A DNA stretch of 33,014 nucleotides, from the NCBI RefSeq assembly GCF_004348675.1, contig NZ_SMKN01000041.1, forward strand, positions 1 through 33,014, read 5' to 3'. Below, in pieces: positions 23,250 through 32,375 of this stretch. The notes below the pieces were generated by a model, which was not told where the DNA came from, ran no database searches, and worked only from the letters and a program-made list of their open reading frames with translations. The translations under genes were made by a program, and so were the position numbers. Each line of letters begins with the position of its first letter. Within the stretch, counting starts at the first letter, position 1. The stretch comes from Micromonospora sp. KC606. Its GTDB lineage: Bacteria > Actinomycetota > Actinomycetes > Mycobacteriales > Micromonosporaceae.

Positions 23250-24179
23250 ATGGAACTGCGGATCTTCACCGAGCCCCAGCAGGGGGCCAGCTACGACCAG
23301 TTGCTCGCCGTGGCCAGGGCCGCCGAGGACGCCGGGTACGGAGCGTTCTTCCGCTCCGACCACTACCTGAAGATGGGCGCGGTGAGCGGGGACCCGGGGC
23401 CGACCGACGCCTGGACCACGCTGGCCGGGATCGCCCGGGAAACCTCCCGGATCCGGCTCGGCACGCTGATGACCGCCGCCACGTTCCGGCTGCCCGGCCC
23501 GCTCGCCATCACCGTGGCGCAGGTCGACCAGATGAGCGGTGGCCGGGTCGAGCTGGGCATCGGCACCGGCTGGTACGCCGAGGAGCACACCGCGTACGGC
23601 ATTCCGTTCCCGCCGGTGGGGGAGCGCTTCGACCGGCTCGAGGAGCAGCTCGCCGTCATCACCGGGCTGTGGGAGACGCCGGTCGGCAAGACTTTCGACT
23701 TCGCCGGGACGTACTACCCGGTGGCCGACTCACCGGCCCTGCCCAAGCCGGTGCAGCAGCCACGCCCGCCGATCCTGCTCGGCGGCATGGGGCCGAAGCG
23801 CACCCCGCGCCTCGCCGCCCGCTACGCCGACGAGTTCAACCTTCCGTTTCTCTCCGTCGAGGCCACCGTCGCCCAGGTCGGCCGGGTCCGCCAGGCGTGC
23901 GCCGAGATCGGCCGTGACCCGGGCACGATGCGCTGGTCCCACGCCCTGGTGTTCTGCTGCGGCCGGACCGACGCCGAGGTGGCGCGCCGGGCCGCCGCGA
24001 TCGGGCGGGAGCCGGCCGAGCTGCGGGAGAACGGCCTGGCCGGCACCCCCGCCGAGCTGGTCGACAAGATCGGCCGGTACGCCGAGACCGGCAGCGAACG
24101 GATCTACCTCCAGCTGCTCGACCTGGCCGACCTGGACCACCTGGAGCTGGTCGCGGCCGAGGTCCTGCCGCAGCTGTGA
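23250..24179 (+). CDS. LLM-class F420-dependent oxidoreductase
   Basis: ATG 23250 (not the earlier in-frame reading) gives 309 residues. A TATGCT box at 23238-23243 is 6 bases upstream, so a leaderless or short-leader transcript is likely. The luciferase-like barrel shows FFRSDHYLKMG near 30, MSGGRVELGIGTGWYAEEH at about 100-115, GERFDRLEE and PPILLGGMGPKRTPRLAARY. It should use F420H2 (or FMN) to reduce or oxidise an organic substrate; no partner gene indicates which. Confidence 0.8.
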   Translation: MELRIFTEPQQGASYDQLLAVARAAEDAGYGAFFRSDHYLKMGAVSGDPGPTDAWTTLAGIARETSRIRLGTLMTAATFRLPGPLAITVAQVDQMSGGRVELGIGTGWYAEEHTAYGIPFPPVGERFDRLEEQLAVITGLWETPVGKTFDFAGTYYPVADSPALPKPVQQPRPPILLGGMGPKRTPRLAARYADEFNLPFLSVEATVAQVGRVRQACAEIGRDPGTMRWSHALVFCCGRTDAEVARRAAAIGREPAELRENGLAGTPAELVDKIGRYAETGSERIYLQLLDLADLDHLELVAAEVLPQL

Positions 24180-24231
24180 CCCGGGCCCGCCGGTGCGCCG
24201 CTCCGGTCCAGGCCTGCGGGCGCAGCCCGGG

Positions 24232-24627
24232 TCAGCGGGCCGGCAGGGCCACTCCCGGCTCGCGCAGCACCGTGTCCAGCCGGCCGTCCCGGTCGCTGTC
24301 GAGGTAGGTGATGTCCGGTACGCCGTCGCCGTCGAGGTCGAACTGCACCACGTCGGCGATCCCGTCGCCGTCCAGGTCGGTGACCACCTGGGTGGACCCG
24401 TCCAGGTGGTGGGTGACGATGGACATCGCGCCCGGGCCGTCCGTGCGCGGGGCCGGACCGGGGCCCGGCGGCTCCGGCTCGGGCTCCGGGGTGGGAGCCG
24501 GCGCGGTCAGGTGCGGGTGCCGGGCCGGCGGCGCGCTCTCCGGCTCCAGCCCGATCCCCGTCGGATCCATCTCCTCCTCCGACGGGTAGACGTCGCCGTG
24601 CAGGATGGGGTCGCGGTAGCTGCTCAT
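24232..24627 (-). CDS. Acidic protein with DxDxDG calcium-loop repeats
   Basis: ATG 24627 gives 131 residues. The first 80 are polar and Pro/Glu-rich. Then come three loops in a row, DLDGDGIAD, DLDGDGVPD and DSDRDGRLD, each 11 residues apart, like EF-hand-type or thrombospondin-3-type calcium loops. There is no signal peptide or membrane segment, which is unusual for such repeats. Function unknown; calcium binding is inferred from the loops. Confidence 0.6.
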   Translation of the reverse strand: MSSYRDPILHGDVYPSEEEMDPTGIGLEPESAPPARHPHLTAPAPTPEPEPEPPGPGPAPRTDGPGAMSIVTHHLDGSTQVVTDLDGDGIADVVQFDLDGDGVPDITYLDSDRDGRLDTVLREPGVALPAR

Positions 24628-24684
24628 CACCTCAGTGTTCCCCATGGGCGCCCTGGACAACCGCGATCACGACGGAGGTATGCC

Positions 24685-25413
24685 ATGGAGCTGCACCGAA
24701 GGCCCGGCCGGTTCCTGCTGCCGGTGATCTGCGTCCTGGCGGGTGCCCTGCTGCTCGCGATCGGTGACGGTCACGGGCTGCTGCGGACCCTGGTGGCGGT
24801 CGGCGGCATCGCGCTCGGCGTCGTTGTGCTCGCCGGCACGCTGCGCCCGTTCCGGTTCGCCGCCGACACCGGCGGCCTGACCGTTCGGCGGCCCGGCCTG
24901 CGCCGCCGGTTCACCTGGGCCGAGCTGGACGCGCTGGTGCTGGAGCAGCCGGCACCGCGCTCCGGCGGGCCTGTCGCCCCGCGCCTGCTCGCGGTGCCGG
25001 CGGCCGGCGCGGAGGTGGGCCCGGCCGGCGCGCGCCACCCGGTGGACGACCGCCCGGCGGTGGAACTGCTCGACCTCGGCGAGGTCCGGGAGTCGCCGGA
25101 CGAGGTCTCCGCCGCGCTGGCCCGGTGCGCGGGCGACCGCTTCCTCGACGCCCGGCCGTCGCGTCGCGTCGCGTTCCCCGACCCCGACTTCACGGTCACG
25201 CTGCGCGGCTACCGGGTCGGGCCGGTGGACGCGCTGATCCGGCAGGGGCAGGAGGCGCTGACCTTCGGCGGCCCGGAGCGGCGGCGGGCGGCCCGCGCGG
25301 CGCTCGACCAAGCCCGGGTGACCGGCCTGGCCCGCGACGTCCGTGGCTACAGTGTGCCCCAGGTCGACGAGGCGCTGGACGCCCTCGCCGCCGCCCTGAC
25401 CGAGGAGACGTGA
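24685..25413 (+). CDS. Membrane PH-like/DivIVA-motif protein
   Basis: ATG 24685 follows GGAGG. Two membrane helices (about 11-28, LLPVICVLAGALLLAIG; 33-52) are followed by a PH-like strand pattern (FRFAADTGGLTVRRPGLRRR). The C-terminal half has two short motifs like DivIVA-domain repeats, TVTLRGYRVGPVDALI and DVRGYSVPQVDEALDAL. It is coupled to the aldO-like gene by GTGA overlap. Role probably at the membrane; not known. Confidence 0.6.
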   Translation: MELHRRPGRFLLPVICVLAGALLLAIGDGHGLLRTLVAVGGIALGVVVLAGTLRPFRFAADTGGLTVRRPGLRRRFTWAELDALVLEQPAPRSGGPVAPRLLAVPAAGAEVGPAGARHPVDDRPAVELLDLGEVRESPDEVSAALARCAGDRFLDARPSRRVAFPDPDFTVTLRGYRVGPVDALIRQGQEALTFGGPERRRAARAALDQARVTGLARDVRGYSVPQVDEALDALAAALTEET

Positions 25414-26663
25414 GCACCGTGACCGACCTTCCCCGCCGCAACTGGGCTGGCAACGTCACGTACGCCGCCCGCGCCTTCCACCGCCCCTCCTCGACGGACG
25501 AGCTGCGCCGGCTGGTGGCCGGCAGCGACCGCGTCCGGGCGGTCGGCACCGGTCACTCCTTCAACCGCCTCGGCGACACCACCGGGGAGCTGGTCTCCCT
25601 CGCCGGCCTGCCGTCGACGGTCGAGATCGACCGGGAGCGTGGCACGGTCACCGTCGCCGCCGCCCTGCGCTACGGCGACCTGGCGACCCGGCTGCACGCC
25701 GAAGGGCTGGCCCTGGCGAACCTGGCCTCGTTGCCGCACATCTCCGTGGCCGGCGCGGTGGCCACCGGCACCCACGGCTCCGGTGCCGGCAACCGCAACC
25801 TGGCCGCGGCGGTGGCCGCGCTCGAACTGGTCACCGCCGACGGGGACCTGGTCACGGTTGACCGCGGCGATCCCCGCTTCGCCGGCATGGTGGTCTCCCT
25901 CGGGGGGCTGGGCGTGGTCACCCGGGTCACCCTGGACACCACCCCCACCTTCGACGTCCGCCAGTACGTCCACCTCGACCTGCCCGGCGAGGCGATCGAC
26001 ACGGCGTTGTCCTCGGCGTACAGCGTCAGCGGGTTCACCTCCTGGCGTTCGTCGCGCGTCGACCAGGTCTGGCGCAAGCAGCTCGCGGACCAGCCGGCCC
26101 CGCCCGCCGACTGGCTCGGCGGCGCCGCCGCGAAGGTACCGGTGCACCCGGTGCCCGGGATGCCGGCGCGCAACTGCACCGCCCAGCTCGGCGAGCCCGG
26201 CCCGTGGCACGAGCGGCTGCCGCACTTCCGACTCGGCTTCACCCCCAGCAGCGGCGACGAACTCCAGTCGGAGTACCACCTGCCCCGGGCCGCGACGGCC
26301 GACGCGCTGGCCGCGCTGGACGGGATGCGGGACCGGATCGCCGGTGTGCTCCAGGCCTGCGAACTGCGTACGGTGGCCGCCGACGGGTTGTGGCTGAGCC
26401 CGAACCACGACCGGGACAGCCTCGCCGTCCACTTCACCTGGATCGACGACGCCACGGCGGTGCTGCCCGTGCTGGCCGAGGTGGAACGGCGGCTCGCCCC
26501 CTTCGCGCCCCGCCCGCACTGGGGGAAGGTCTTCTCCCTGGAACCGGCGGAGGTAGCCGCCACCTTCCCCCGGTACGCCGACTTCCGGGCCCTGCTGGCC
26601 GAGTGGGACCCGGCCGGCAAGTTCCGCACCGAGGCGCTGGACCGCTACTTCCCGCGCCCCTGA
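25410..26663 (+). CDS. Alditol oxidase-like FAD enzyme (AldO/xyoA family)
   Basis: GTG 25410 overlaps the previous stop; GTG 25419 is a possible alternative. The 417-residue protein has the PCMH-type FAD fold with VGTGHSFNRLGDT, where His49 would hold the covalent FAD, and THGSGAGNRN at about 120-130. The C-terminal half (LWLSPNHDRDSL, RPHWGKVF) matches the substrate side of AldO, which oxidises alditols such as xylitol or sorbitol with O2. The enzyme lacks a signal peptide. Confidence 0.8.
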   Translation: MSTVTDLPRRNWAGNVTYAARAFHRPSSTDELRRLVAGSDRVRAVGTGHSFNRLGDTTGELVSLAGLPSTVEIDRERGTVTVAAALRYGDLATRLHAEGLALANLASLPHISVAGAVATGTHGSGAGNRNLAAAVAALELVTADGDLVTVDRGDPRFAGMVVSLGGLGVVTRVTLDTTPTFDVRQYVHLDLPGEAIDTALSSAYSVSGFTSWRSSRVDQVWRKQLADQPAPPADWLGGAAAKVPVHPVPGMPARNCTAQLGEPGPWHERLPHFRLGFTPSSGDELQSEYHLPRAATADALAALDGMRDRIAGVLQACELRTVAADGLWLSPNHDRDSLAVHFTWIDDATAVLPVLAEVERRLAPFAPRPHWGKVFSLEPAEVAATFPRYADFRALLAEWDPAGKFRTEALDRYFPRP

Positions 26664-26748
26664 CCCACCCGGCCGCGGCGGATTCGCTGGTAATCGACGC
26701 GCGCCAGACGCGGGGAATCGGAGTGCGCGGCCGGCGCGCCCGAGGCTC

Positions 26749-26776
26749 TTGACAGCCCTGTATGTGAGCGATAACA
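26749..26776 (+). promoter_or_regulatory. Promoter with overlapping LacI-type operator upstream of GH27 gene
   Basis: TTGACA lies at 26749-26754. TGTGAGCGATAACA at 26763-26776 is an imperfect palindrome around CG, the style of LacI-family operators, and covers the -10 position (GATAAC, 15-base spacer). A repressor bound there would block transcription. The remaining leader to 26998 shows nothing else. Confidence 0.6.
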
Positions 26777-26998
26777 CTGCTGCGAGCCGACGACTGAGCT
26801 CGCCGAACGCAACAACAACCGTCCCCCTCCACATCGGTTGTCGAAGGCTCATCGCCCGTACCACGACGGTCATGACCGCGGCAGCGCAGCCCGGCCTCGC
26901 GGTGGAACTTCCGACGGCTCCCGTCGCTGTTGCCTGATCGTCGTTGTGGTCCTGGAACCCCGCCGATCCGTCCTCACCCCCGAAAGAGGCAGGTACTT

Positions 26999-28645
26999 GT
27001 GAAAGCAGTTGTGCGGCCCCTGACGGCCACCCTCGCCGCTGTTACCACCGCGCTGGCAGGCATGGCCACGCTCACCTTCGCCGCCTCGCCCGCCGCGGCG
27101 GCGCCCGGCAGCCCCGCCGTCCGGCCGCCGCTGGGCTGGAACAGCTGGAACACCTTCGGATGCAACATCAACGAAGCCAAGATTCGCGGGGCTGCGGACG
27201 CCATGGTCAGCTCCGGCATGAAGGCAGCCGGCTACGAGTACGTCGTGGTGGACGACTGCTGGCAGGCGACGACCCGCGACGCCGCCGGCAACCTTCGCTC
27301 CGACCCGACCCGCTTCCCGTCGGGCATGAAGGCGCTGGGTGACTACATCCACAGCAAGGGACTGAAGTTCGGCATCTATCAGGCCCCGCGCGAGGAGACC
27401 TGCGCCCAGTACTTCAACACCGTTGGCGGCGCCACCGGCGCGCTCGGCCACGAGCAGCAGGACGCGAACACGTTCGCCTCGTGGGGCGTCGACTTCCTCA
27501 AGTACGACTGGTGCTCGCCCTGGGGCACCCTCAACGACCAGATCGCCAGCTTCTCGCTGATGCGCGACGCGCTGCGTGCCACGGGACGGCCGATCGTCTA
27601 CTCGATCAACTCCAACAGTGCGCACTCCAACACCGGGCCCTCCTTCGACTGGAGCCCGGTGGCGGACATGTGGCGAACCACCGAGGACATCACCGACAAG
27701 TGGCGCAGCGGCTGCACCGGCGACTGCTTCATGGGCGTCACCGAGATCCTCGACGTGCAGGCCCCGCTGCACTCCTGGGCGGGCCCGCAGCACTGGAACG
27801 ACCCCGACATGCTCGAGGTGGGCGTACGCGGCACCTTCTCCCCGACCGAGAACCGGGCGCACTTCAGCATGTGGGCCATCATGGCCGCTCCGCTGATCGC
27901 CGGTAACGACATCACCACCATGCCCGCCGACGTCCGCGCCGTGCTGACGAACCCCGATGTGCTGGCCATCAACCAGGACTCGCTGGGTCGGCAGGCCCAG
28001 CGGGTGCGTGACTTCGGTGAGACCGAGGTGTGGGCCAAGCCGCTCAGCGACGGCTCGGTCGCGGTCGCCCTGCTGAACCGGTCGGGCAGCACCGCGACGA
28101 TCTCCACCACCGCCGCCGAGATCGGTATGCCCGCGGCGAGTGGCTACAACCTGTTCGAGGTCTGGACACACGCGGCCCGCAACACCTCCGGCGCGATCAG
28201 CGCCACCGTCCCGGCGCACGGGGTGGCCATGTACCGGGTACGGACCGGCTCCACGACCCCGACCGACACCTTCAGCCTGCGCGGTGCCGGATCCGGTCGT
28301 TGCCTGGACATTCTTGGCGGCGCGCCCATCGACGGCCCTCAGGCGGTCATCTGGGACTGCAACGGTGGCATCACCCAGGTCGTGACCGCCGCCTCCGGCC
28401 AGCTGCGCATCGGCGGCAAGTGCCTCGACGCCGAGAACAACGGAACCGCGAACGGCACCAAGGTGATCCTCTGGACCTGCGGCTCGGGCACCAACCAGCA
28501 GTGGACGACGCAGGCCGACGGCACCATCCGCGGAGTTCAGTCCGGCAAGTGCATCGACGTCAACCAGGCCGCCACCGCCAACAACTCACCCATCATCCTG
28601 TGGACCTGCTCCGGTGCCGCGAACCAGCGATGGAGCCGCATCTGA
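26999..28645 (+). CDS. Secreted GH27 alpha-galactosidase with CBM13 domain
   Basis: GTG 26999 with AAAGAGGC upstream gives 548 residues. A signal peptide is seen (basic start, hydrophobic core, cleavage near ASPAAAAPG, ~36). The catalytic domain begins GWNSWNTFGCNIN and has the GH27 pairs: D170 in FLKYDWC (nucleophile) and D270 in WNDPDML (acid/base). From about 424 comes a ricin-type trefoil (SLRGAGSGRCLDI, NQQWTT, NQRWSR), a CBM13. It should cut terminal alpha-galactose from polysaccharides outside the cell; beta-arabinopyranosidase activity of GH27 is the alternative. A LacI-type operator lies over its promoter. Confidence 0.85.
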   Translation: MKAVVRPLTATLAAVTTALAGMATLTFAASPAAAAPGSPAVRPPLGWNSWNTFGCNINEAKIRGAADAMVSSGMKAAGYEYVVVDDCWQATTRDAAGNLRSDPTRFPSGMKALGDYIHSKGLKFGIYQAPREETCAQYFNTVGGATGALGHEQQDANTFASWGVDFLKYDWCSPWGTLNDQIASFSLMRDALRATGRPIVYSINSNSAHSNTGPSFDWSPVADMWRTTEDITDKWRSGCTGDCFMGVTEILDVQAPLHSWAGPQHWNDPDMLEVGVRGTFSPTENRAHFSMWAIMAAPLIAGNDITTMPADVRAVLTNPDVLAINQDSLGRQAQRVRDFGETEVWAKPLSDGSVAVALLNRSGSTATISTTAAEIGMPAASGYNLFEVWTHAARNTSGAISATVPAHGVAMYRVRTGSTTPTDTFSLRGAGSGRCLDILGGAPIDGPQAVIWDCNGGITQVVTAASGQLRIGGKCLDAENNGTANGTKVILWTCGSGTNQQWTTQADGTIRGVQSGKCIDVNQAATANNSPIILWTCSGAANQRWSRI

Positions 28646-28694
28646 GCGTTGGGCACACTGCCCGGCGGACCTGAGATCGCCGGGGTCCATGTCA

Positions 28695-28729
28695 GTGGGA
28701 GCCTGCTGCCGACGGCAGCAGGCTCCCAC
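28695..28729 (+). terminator. Strong 16-bp hairpin terminator
   Basis: GTGGGAGCCTGCTGCC and its exact inverse are separated by a 3-base loop (GAC), 50 bases after the GH27 stop. No T-run. Confidence 0.75.
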
Positions 28730-28795
28730 GCCCTGTGACCGACCCGACCGCAGCGGGCACCGGATGTCGGGTCCGCCGGCCCCCGCCTGCCTAGC

Positions 28796-28823
28796 GTGGA
28801 TCTCGTCAGGGAAGGAGATCCAC
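28796..28823 (+). promoter_or_regulatory. Inverted repeat covering the ribosome site of the AraC gene
   Basis: GTGGATCTC (28796-28804) is perfectly inverted as GAGATCCAC (28815-28823), ending one base before the GTG start; the second arm overlaps the GGAGA ribosome site. It may be an operator for the regulator itself, or a hairpin in the leader that hides the ribosome site. TAGCGT at 28792-28797 is a weak -10 candidate. Confidence 0.5.
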
Positions 28824-29690
28824 GTGCTGGATCGGTTGAACGAGGCCATGACGCACGTCGAGCGGCACCTGGACCGGCGCGTCGACGTCGCCGAGCTGGC
28901 CCGGATCGCGCTCACCTCGGAGTACCACCTGCGGCGGATGTTCTCCGCGTTGGCCGGGATGCCACTGTCGGAGTACGTCCGCCGCCGGCGGCTCACCGTG
29001 GCCGCGGCCGAGGTGATGGCCGGCGAGCGGACGCTGCTCGACGTCGCGGTCCGCTACGGGTACGGCTCGACCGAGGCGTTCACCCGGGCGTTCCGGGCGG
29101 TGCACGGCGTCGGGCCCGGCGAGGCCCGGCGTGCCGGCGCGGTGCTGCGCTCCCAGCAGCGGCTCTCCTTCCGTCTCGTCGTCGAGGGGAGTGCCGAGAT
29201 GCGGTACCGCGTGGTGGAGAAGGCGGAGTTCAGGTTGGTGGGGTGGCGGGCCCGGGTGCCCCTGGTCCACGAGGGGATGAACCCGGCGATCGTGGCGTTC
29301 CGCCGGGGGCTCGACAAGGCGGCGGTGGCCCGGGTCGAGGCCCTGTCGGACCAGGAGCCGGCGGGTCTGGTCGACGCCAGCGACCGGCTGGGCGACTCCC
29401 GCGAGGAGGGCGCCGAGCTGGACTACTGGCACGGGGTGGTGACCGACGCCGACGTGCCGGAGGGCCTGGCTTCGGTGACCGTCCCGGGCGGGACGTGGGC
29501 GGTGTTCGAAACCTCCGGCGAGTTCCCGGCCGCCTTGCAACACCTGTGGCGGGACGTGTTCACCCAGTGGTTCCCCGCCAACCCGTACCGCAGCCGGCCC
29601 GGGCCGGAAATCTCCCGTACCCGGATCTCCGTCGACGGCACCCACGCCGACGCCGAGCTGTGGATTCCGGTGGAGCGGGTCGCGGCCTAA
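28824..29690 (+). CDS. AraC-family regulator with GyrI-like effector domain
   Basis: GTG 28824 gives 288 residues. Two HTH motifs form the N-terminal AraC domain (VDVAELARIALTSEYHLRRM, then LLDVAVRYGYGSTEAFTRAF). The C-terminal half, from about 125, is a GyrI/SOUL-like ligand domain (YRVVEKAEFRLVGWRARV, VPGGTWAVFETSGEF), as in Rob/TetR-like multidrug regulators. Its target may be itself or the GH27 gene, but a direct link is not shown. Its stop overlaps the protease stop by a few bases. Confidence 0.8.
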   Translation: MLDRLNEAMTHVERHLDRRVDVAELARIALTSEYHLRRMFSALAGMPLSEYVRRRRLTVAAAEVMAGERTLLDVAVRYGYGSTEAFTRAFRAVHGVGPGEARRAGAVLRSQQRLSFRLVVEGSAEMRYRVVEKAEFRLVGWRARVPLVHEGMNPAIVAFRRGLDKAAVARVEALSDQEPAGLVDASDRLGDSREEGAELDYWHGVVTDADVPEGLASVTVPGGTWAVFETSGEFPAALQHLWRDVFTQWFPANPYRSRPGPEISRTRISVDGTHADAELWIPVERVAA

Positions 29691-30829
29691 CGGCGGTCGC
29701 CGGACATCTGGTGGCGGAGGCTGCCGCGCTGCACCGCCCGGCTGATGTCACTGGGCGAGACGATCCCGACCAACCGCTGGTCGACGACGACCAGCGCGCG
29801 CCCGTCGCTGCATTCGCTGAGCCGGGGGAGCAGATCGTTGAGCTGTTCCTCCGGCCGGGCCAGCACCAGGTCCTCGGCCCGGCAGGCCACCTCGGCGAGG
29901 GTGGTGGTGGCCCGCCGGTCGGCGGGGATGCCGCGTACCCGGTCGAGGGTCACCAGCCCGACCGGCCGGCCGTCCTCGGTCAACGGCAACGCCGAGTGGC
30001 GGTACGCGAAGAGGTAGTGGTCGACGAAGTCGGCGACGGTCATGTCCGCCGAGGCGGTCTGCGGCTGAGGGGTCATCACGTCGCCGATCCGGACGCCGGC
30101 CAGCGCGCTGCCCATCCGGGCCTGGCGTTCCTCCATGCCGGCCGCCCCGATCAGGAACCAGCCGATCAGCGCCAGCCAGAGCCCGCCCACCCCGAAGCCG
30201 GTCAGGAACTGGAAGAGCCCGAGGCCGATGAGCAGCGCGCCGAGGACCCACCCGGCGCGGGCGGCCACCATCGACGCCCTCGTCCGGTCACCGGTCGCCT
30301 TCCACACCGCGGCGCGCAGCAACCGGCCGCCGTCGAGCGGGGCGGCCGGCAGGACGTTGAAGACCGCCAGCAGCACGTTGATGCCGGCCAGCCAGGCCAG
30401 CGACCCGAGCAGCAGGCCGTCCGCACCGGCCAACGAGAGCACCACGGCGATGCCGCCGAAGAAGAACCCGAGCAGCAGGCTGACCAGTGGCCCCACCCCG
30501 GCGATGCGCAGTTCCGCGCCCGGGTTCGGCGCTTCGCCGCGCAGCTCGGCCACCCCGCCGAAGAGCCACAGCGTGATCCCCTGCACCTGGAGGCCGTTGC
30601 GCTTGGCGACGACCGCGTGCGAGACCTCGTGGGCGAGCAGACCGAGGAAGAACACCACCGCCGCGGCGAGCCCGGCCGCGACGTACGCGGCCACCGGCCG
30701 GCCGGGGTACGCCCGGGGGAACTGGTTGGCCGACAGCGCCCAGGCGATCAGCAGGAAGATGACCAGGACACTCCAGTTGACTCCGACGGGTACGCCCGCG
30801 ATTCGGCCAATCCGGAAACTCGCCCTCAT
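29687..30829 (-). CDS. Site-2 protease (M50) with CBS domains
   Basis: ATG 30829 gives 380 residues. The zinc motif is HEVSH at 67-71 inside a membrane helix, with the second motif NVLPAAPLDGGR near 160-170. Four to six membrane segments follow, and the last ~130 residues form a pair of CBS domains (VGLVTLDRVRGI, LVGIVSPSDISRAV). Such membrane proteases cut regulators, often anti-sigma factors. Regulation by nucleotides through CBS is likely. Confidence 0.85.
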   Translation of the reverse strand: MRASFRIGRIAGVPVGVNWSVLVIFLLIAWALSANQFPRAYPGRPVAAYVAAGLAAAVVFFLGLLAHEVSHAVVAKRNGLQVQGITLWLFGGVAELRGEAPNPGAELRIAGVGPLVSLLLGFFFGGIAVVLSLAGADGLLLGSLAWLAGINVLLAVFNVLPAAPLDGGRLLRAAVWKATGDRTRASMVAARAGWVLGALLIGLGLFQFLTGFGVGGLWLALIGWFLIGAAGMEERQARMGSALAGVRIGDVMTPQPQTASADMTVADFVDHYLFAYRHSALPLTEDGRPVGLVTLDRVRGIPADRRATTTLAEVACRAEDLVLARPEEQLNDLLPRLSECSDGRALVVVDQRLVGIVSPSDISRAVQRGSLRHQMSGDRR

Positions 30830-30898
30830 GCTCGCGTCATACCCGCAGCCGGCCTGCTCATGCGTGGGCGGAAGCTCACCCTTCCCGCCGAATGACCG

Positions 30899-32329
30899 TT
30901 ACTCCGTGCCGCCCTGTGGTGGACAGGTGGCGGCTTGCAGCAGATCGGCGACGATGTGGATGCCCTCGTGTATGGCGTCCGTGGTGAGGTTGCCGTAGCC
31001 GAGAACGAGTTGCGCGGTACGCGTCTTCGACGCCATGCGGTAGCTGCTCATGCCGTAGAGGCCGACGGATCGACGTCGGGCGGCTGCGATGACGGCCTGT
31101 TCGTCGGCGCCGGGTGGCAGTTGGGCGACAGCGTTGAAGCCGGCGGCGAGACCCCGAAGCCTGATGTCGGGCGCGTGCTTCCGTAGTGCTTCCACGAGAG
31201 CCTGACGGCGTGCGGCGTAGCGTCGGCGCATGTGGCGTAGGTGCCGGTCGTACATGCCGCTGCGCAGTAGCTCGGCGAGGGCGAGTTGGTCCATGACGGG
31301 TGAGCCACGGTCGGTGAGCTGTTTGTGCTTGGCGACCGCGGCCGACAGGTGCGGGGGCGTGACCGCCCAGCCGAGCCGCAGGGCGGGTGCGAGTGACTTG
31401 CTGACCGAGCCGAGCAGCGCCACCCGGTCCGGTGCGAGACCCTGGACGGCACCGACCGGCTCGCGGTCGTACCGGAATTCGGTGTCGTAGTCGTCCTCGA
31501 TGATTGTCGCGTCTCGGGCTGATGCCCAGGCGACGACGGCGTGTCGCCGTTCGGGGGTGAGGACGACGCCGGTGGGCGACTGGTGCGCGGGGGTGAGGAT
31601 CACGGCGCGTGCGTCGGTCGCCTCGAGAGTCTCGACGTCGATGCCCTGGTCGTCGACGGGTACGGCGACGACGTTCAGCCCCACCATCGTGCCGATCGTG
31701 TGGTGGTCGGGGTCGCCGGGATCCTCGACGGCCACAGTCCGGACACCGCTGTCGGCGAGTGCGCGCAGGAGCAGTTGCAACCCTTGTGCGTACCCGGCGC
31801 AGACGATCGTGTGGCTGGGGTCTGTGGCGACGGCACGGACCCGCCGAAGATAGGCGGCGAGTACCTCACGCAGCGCCGGTGTGCCGTACGGGTCGGGGTA
31901 GCCGAGTGCCTCGGTGGGCGCCTGCCGACAGGCGCGGCGTAGCGCCCGGCCCCAGTCTTCCCGGGGGAAGCTCGACAGATCGGGTACGGCGGGCCGGAAG
32001 TCGATTCGGATCCGTTCGCTGTCGGTCGCCCGCACCGGACGGTCCGGTGCCGGGCAGGCGGTCGCCGCAACCCAGGTGGCCGAGCCAGGCGATGTGACGA
32101 GATAGCCCTCGGCTTGCAGTTGGGCGTAACACTCGGTGATCAGGCCACGGGAGACGCCGAGGTCGGCGGCCAGTACGCGAGACGGGGGCAACCGTTCCCC
32201 GGCGCCCAGCCGACCGGTCCGGATGGCTTCCCGCAGCGCGCGTTCGATCTGACTGCGCAGCGGTTCCGCGCTCTTCCGGTCCACCGGCAGGGGCAGCCCC
32301 GGCCCAGAACCGGTCCACTCAACAGGCAT
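30899..32329 (-). CDS. MocR/PdxR-family regulator (GntR HTH + aminotransferase domain)
   Basis: ATG 32329 gives 476 residues. The N-terminal GntR winged helix is at about 20-85 (LRSQIERALREAIRTGRLG, VLAADLGVSRGLITECYAQL). From about 110 follows an aspartate-aminotransferase fold with the PLP Lys in LLGSVSKSLAPALR. Such proteins sense PLP or amino metabolites and control divergent genes. Here the divergent gene is the DHFR-family reductase, with a long inverted repeat between them. Confidence 0.85.
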   Translation of the reverse strand: MPVEWTGSGPGLPLPVDRKSAEPLRSQIERALREAIRTGRLGAGERLPPSRVLAADLGVSRGLITECYAQLQAEGYLVTSPGSATWVAATACPAPDRPVRATDSERIRIDFRPAVPDLSSFPREDWGRALRRACRQAPTEALGYPDPYGTPALREVLAAYLRRVRAVATDPSHTIVCAGYAQGLQLLLRALADSGVRTVAVEDPGDPDHHTIGTMVGLNVVAVPVDDQGIDVETLEATDARAVILTPAHQSPTGVVLTPERRHAVVAWASARDATIIEDDYDTEFRYDREPVGAVQGLAPDRVALLGSVSKSLAPALRLGWAVTPPHLSAAVAKHKQLTDRGSPVMDQLALAELLRSGMYDRHLRHMRRRYAARRQALVEALRKHAPDIRLRGLAAGFNAVAQLPPGADEQAVIAAARRRSVGLYGMSSYRMASKTRTAQLVLGYGNLTTDAIHEGIHIVADLLQAATCPPQGGTE

Positions 32330-32369
32330 GAAACTGGACCTTACCGATGGACCGGTTGAGACCTACGGT
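32308..32369. promoter_or_regulatory. Shared control region between mocR-like and DHFR-like genes
   Basis: AACCGGTCCA (32308-32317) is perfectly inverted at 32348-32357, and TGGACC occurs as direct repeats at 32335 and 32348, 13 bases apart; MocR-type proteins bind direct repeats of this kind. TTACCG (32341-32346), 17 bases and TACGGT (32364-32369) could be the rightward promoter with ATG 32376 as leaderless start. TAAGGT on the minus strand (32338-32343) is 8 bases from the regulator start. Confidence 0.55.
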
Positions 32370-32375
32370 TCCCGC

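Noticed and set aside
28614..28823. Upstream extension of the AraC gene
   Set aside because: It would read through the GH27 end and the strong terminator; GTG 28824 has a proper ribosome site.
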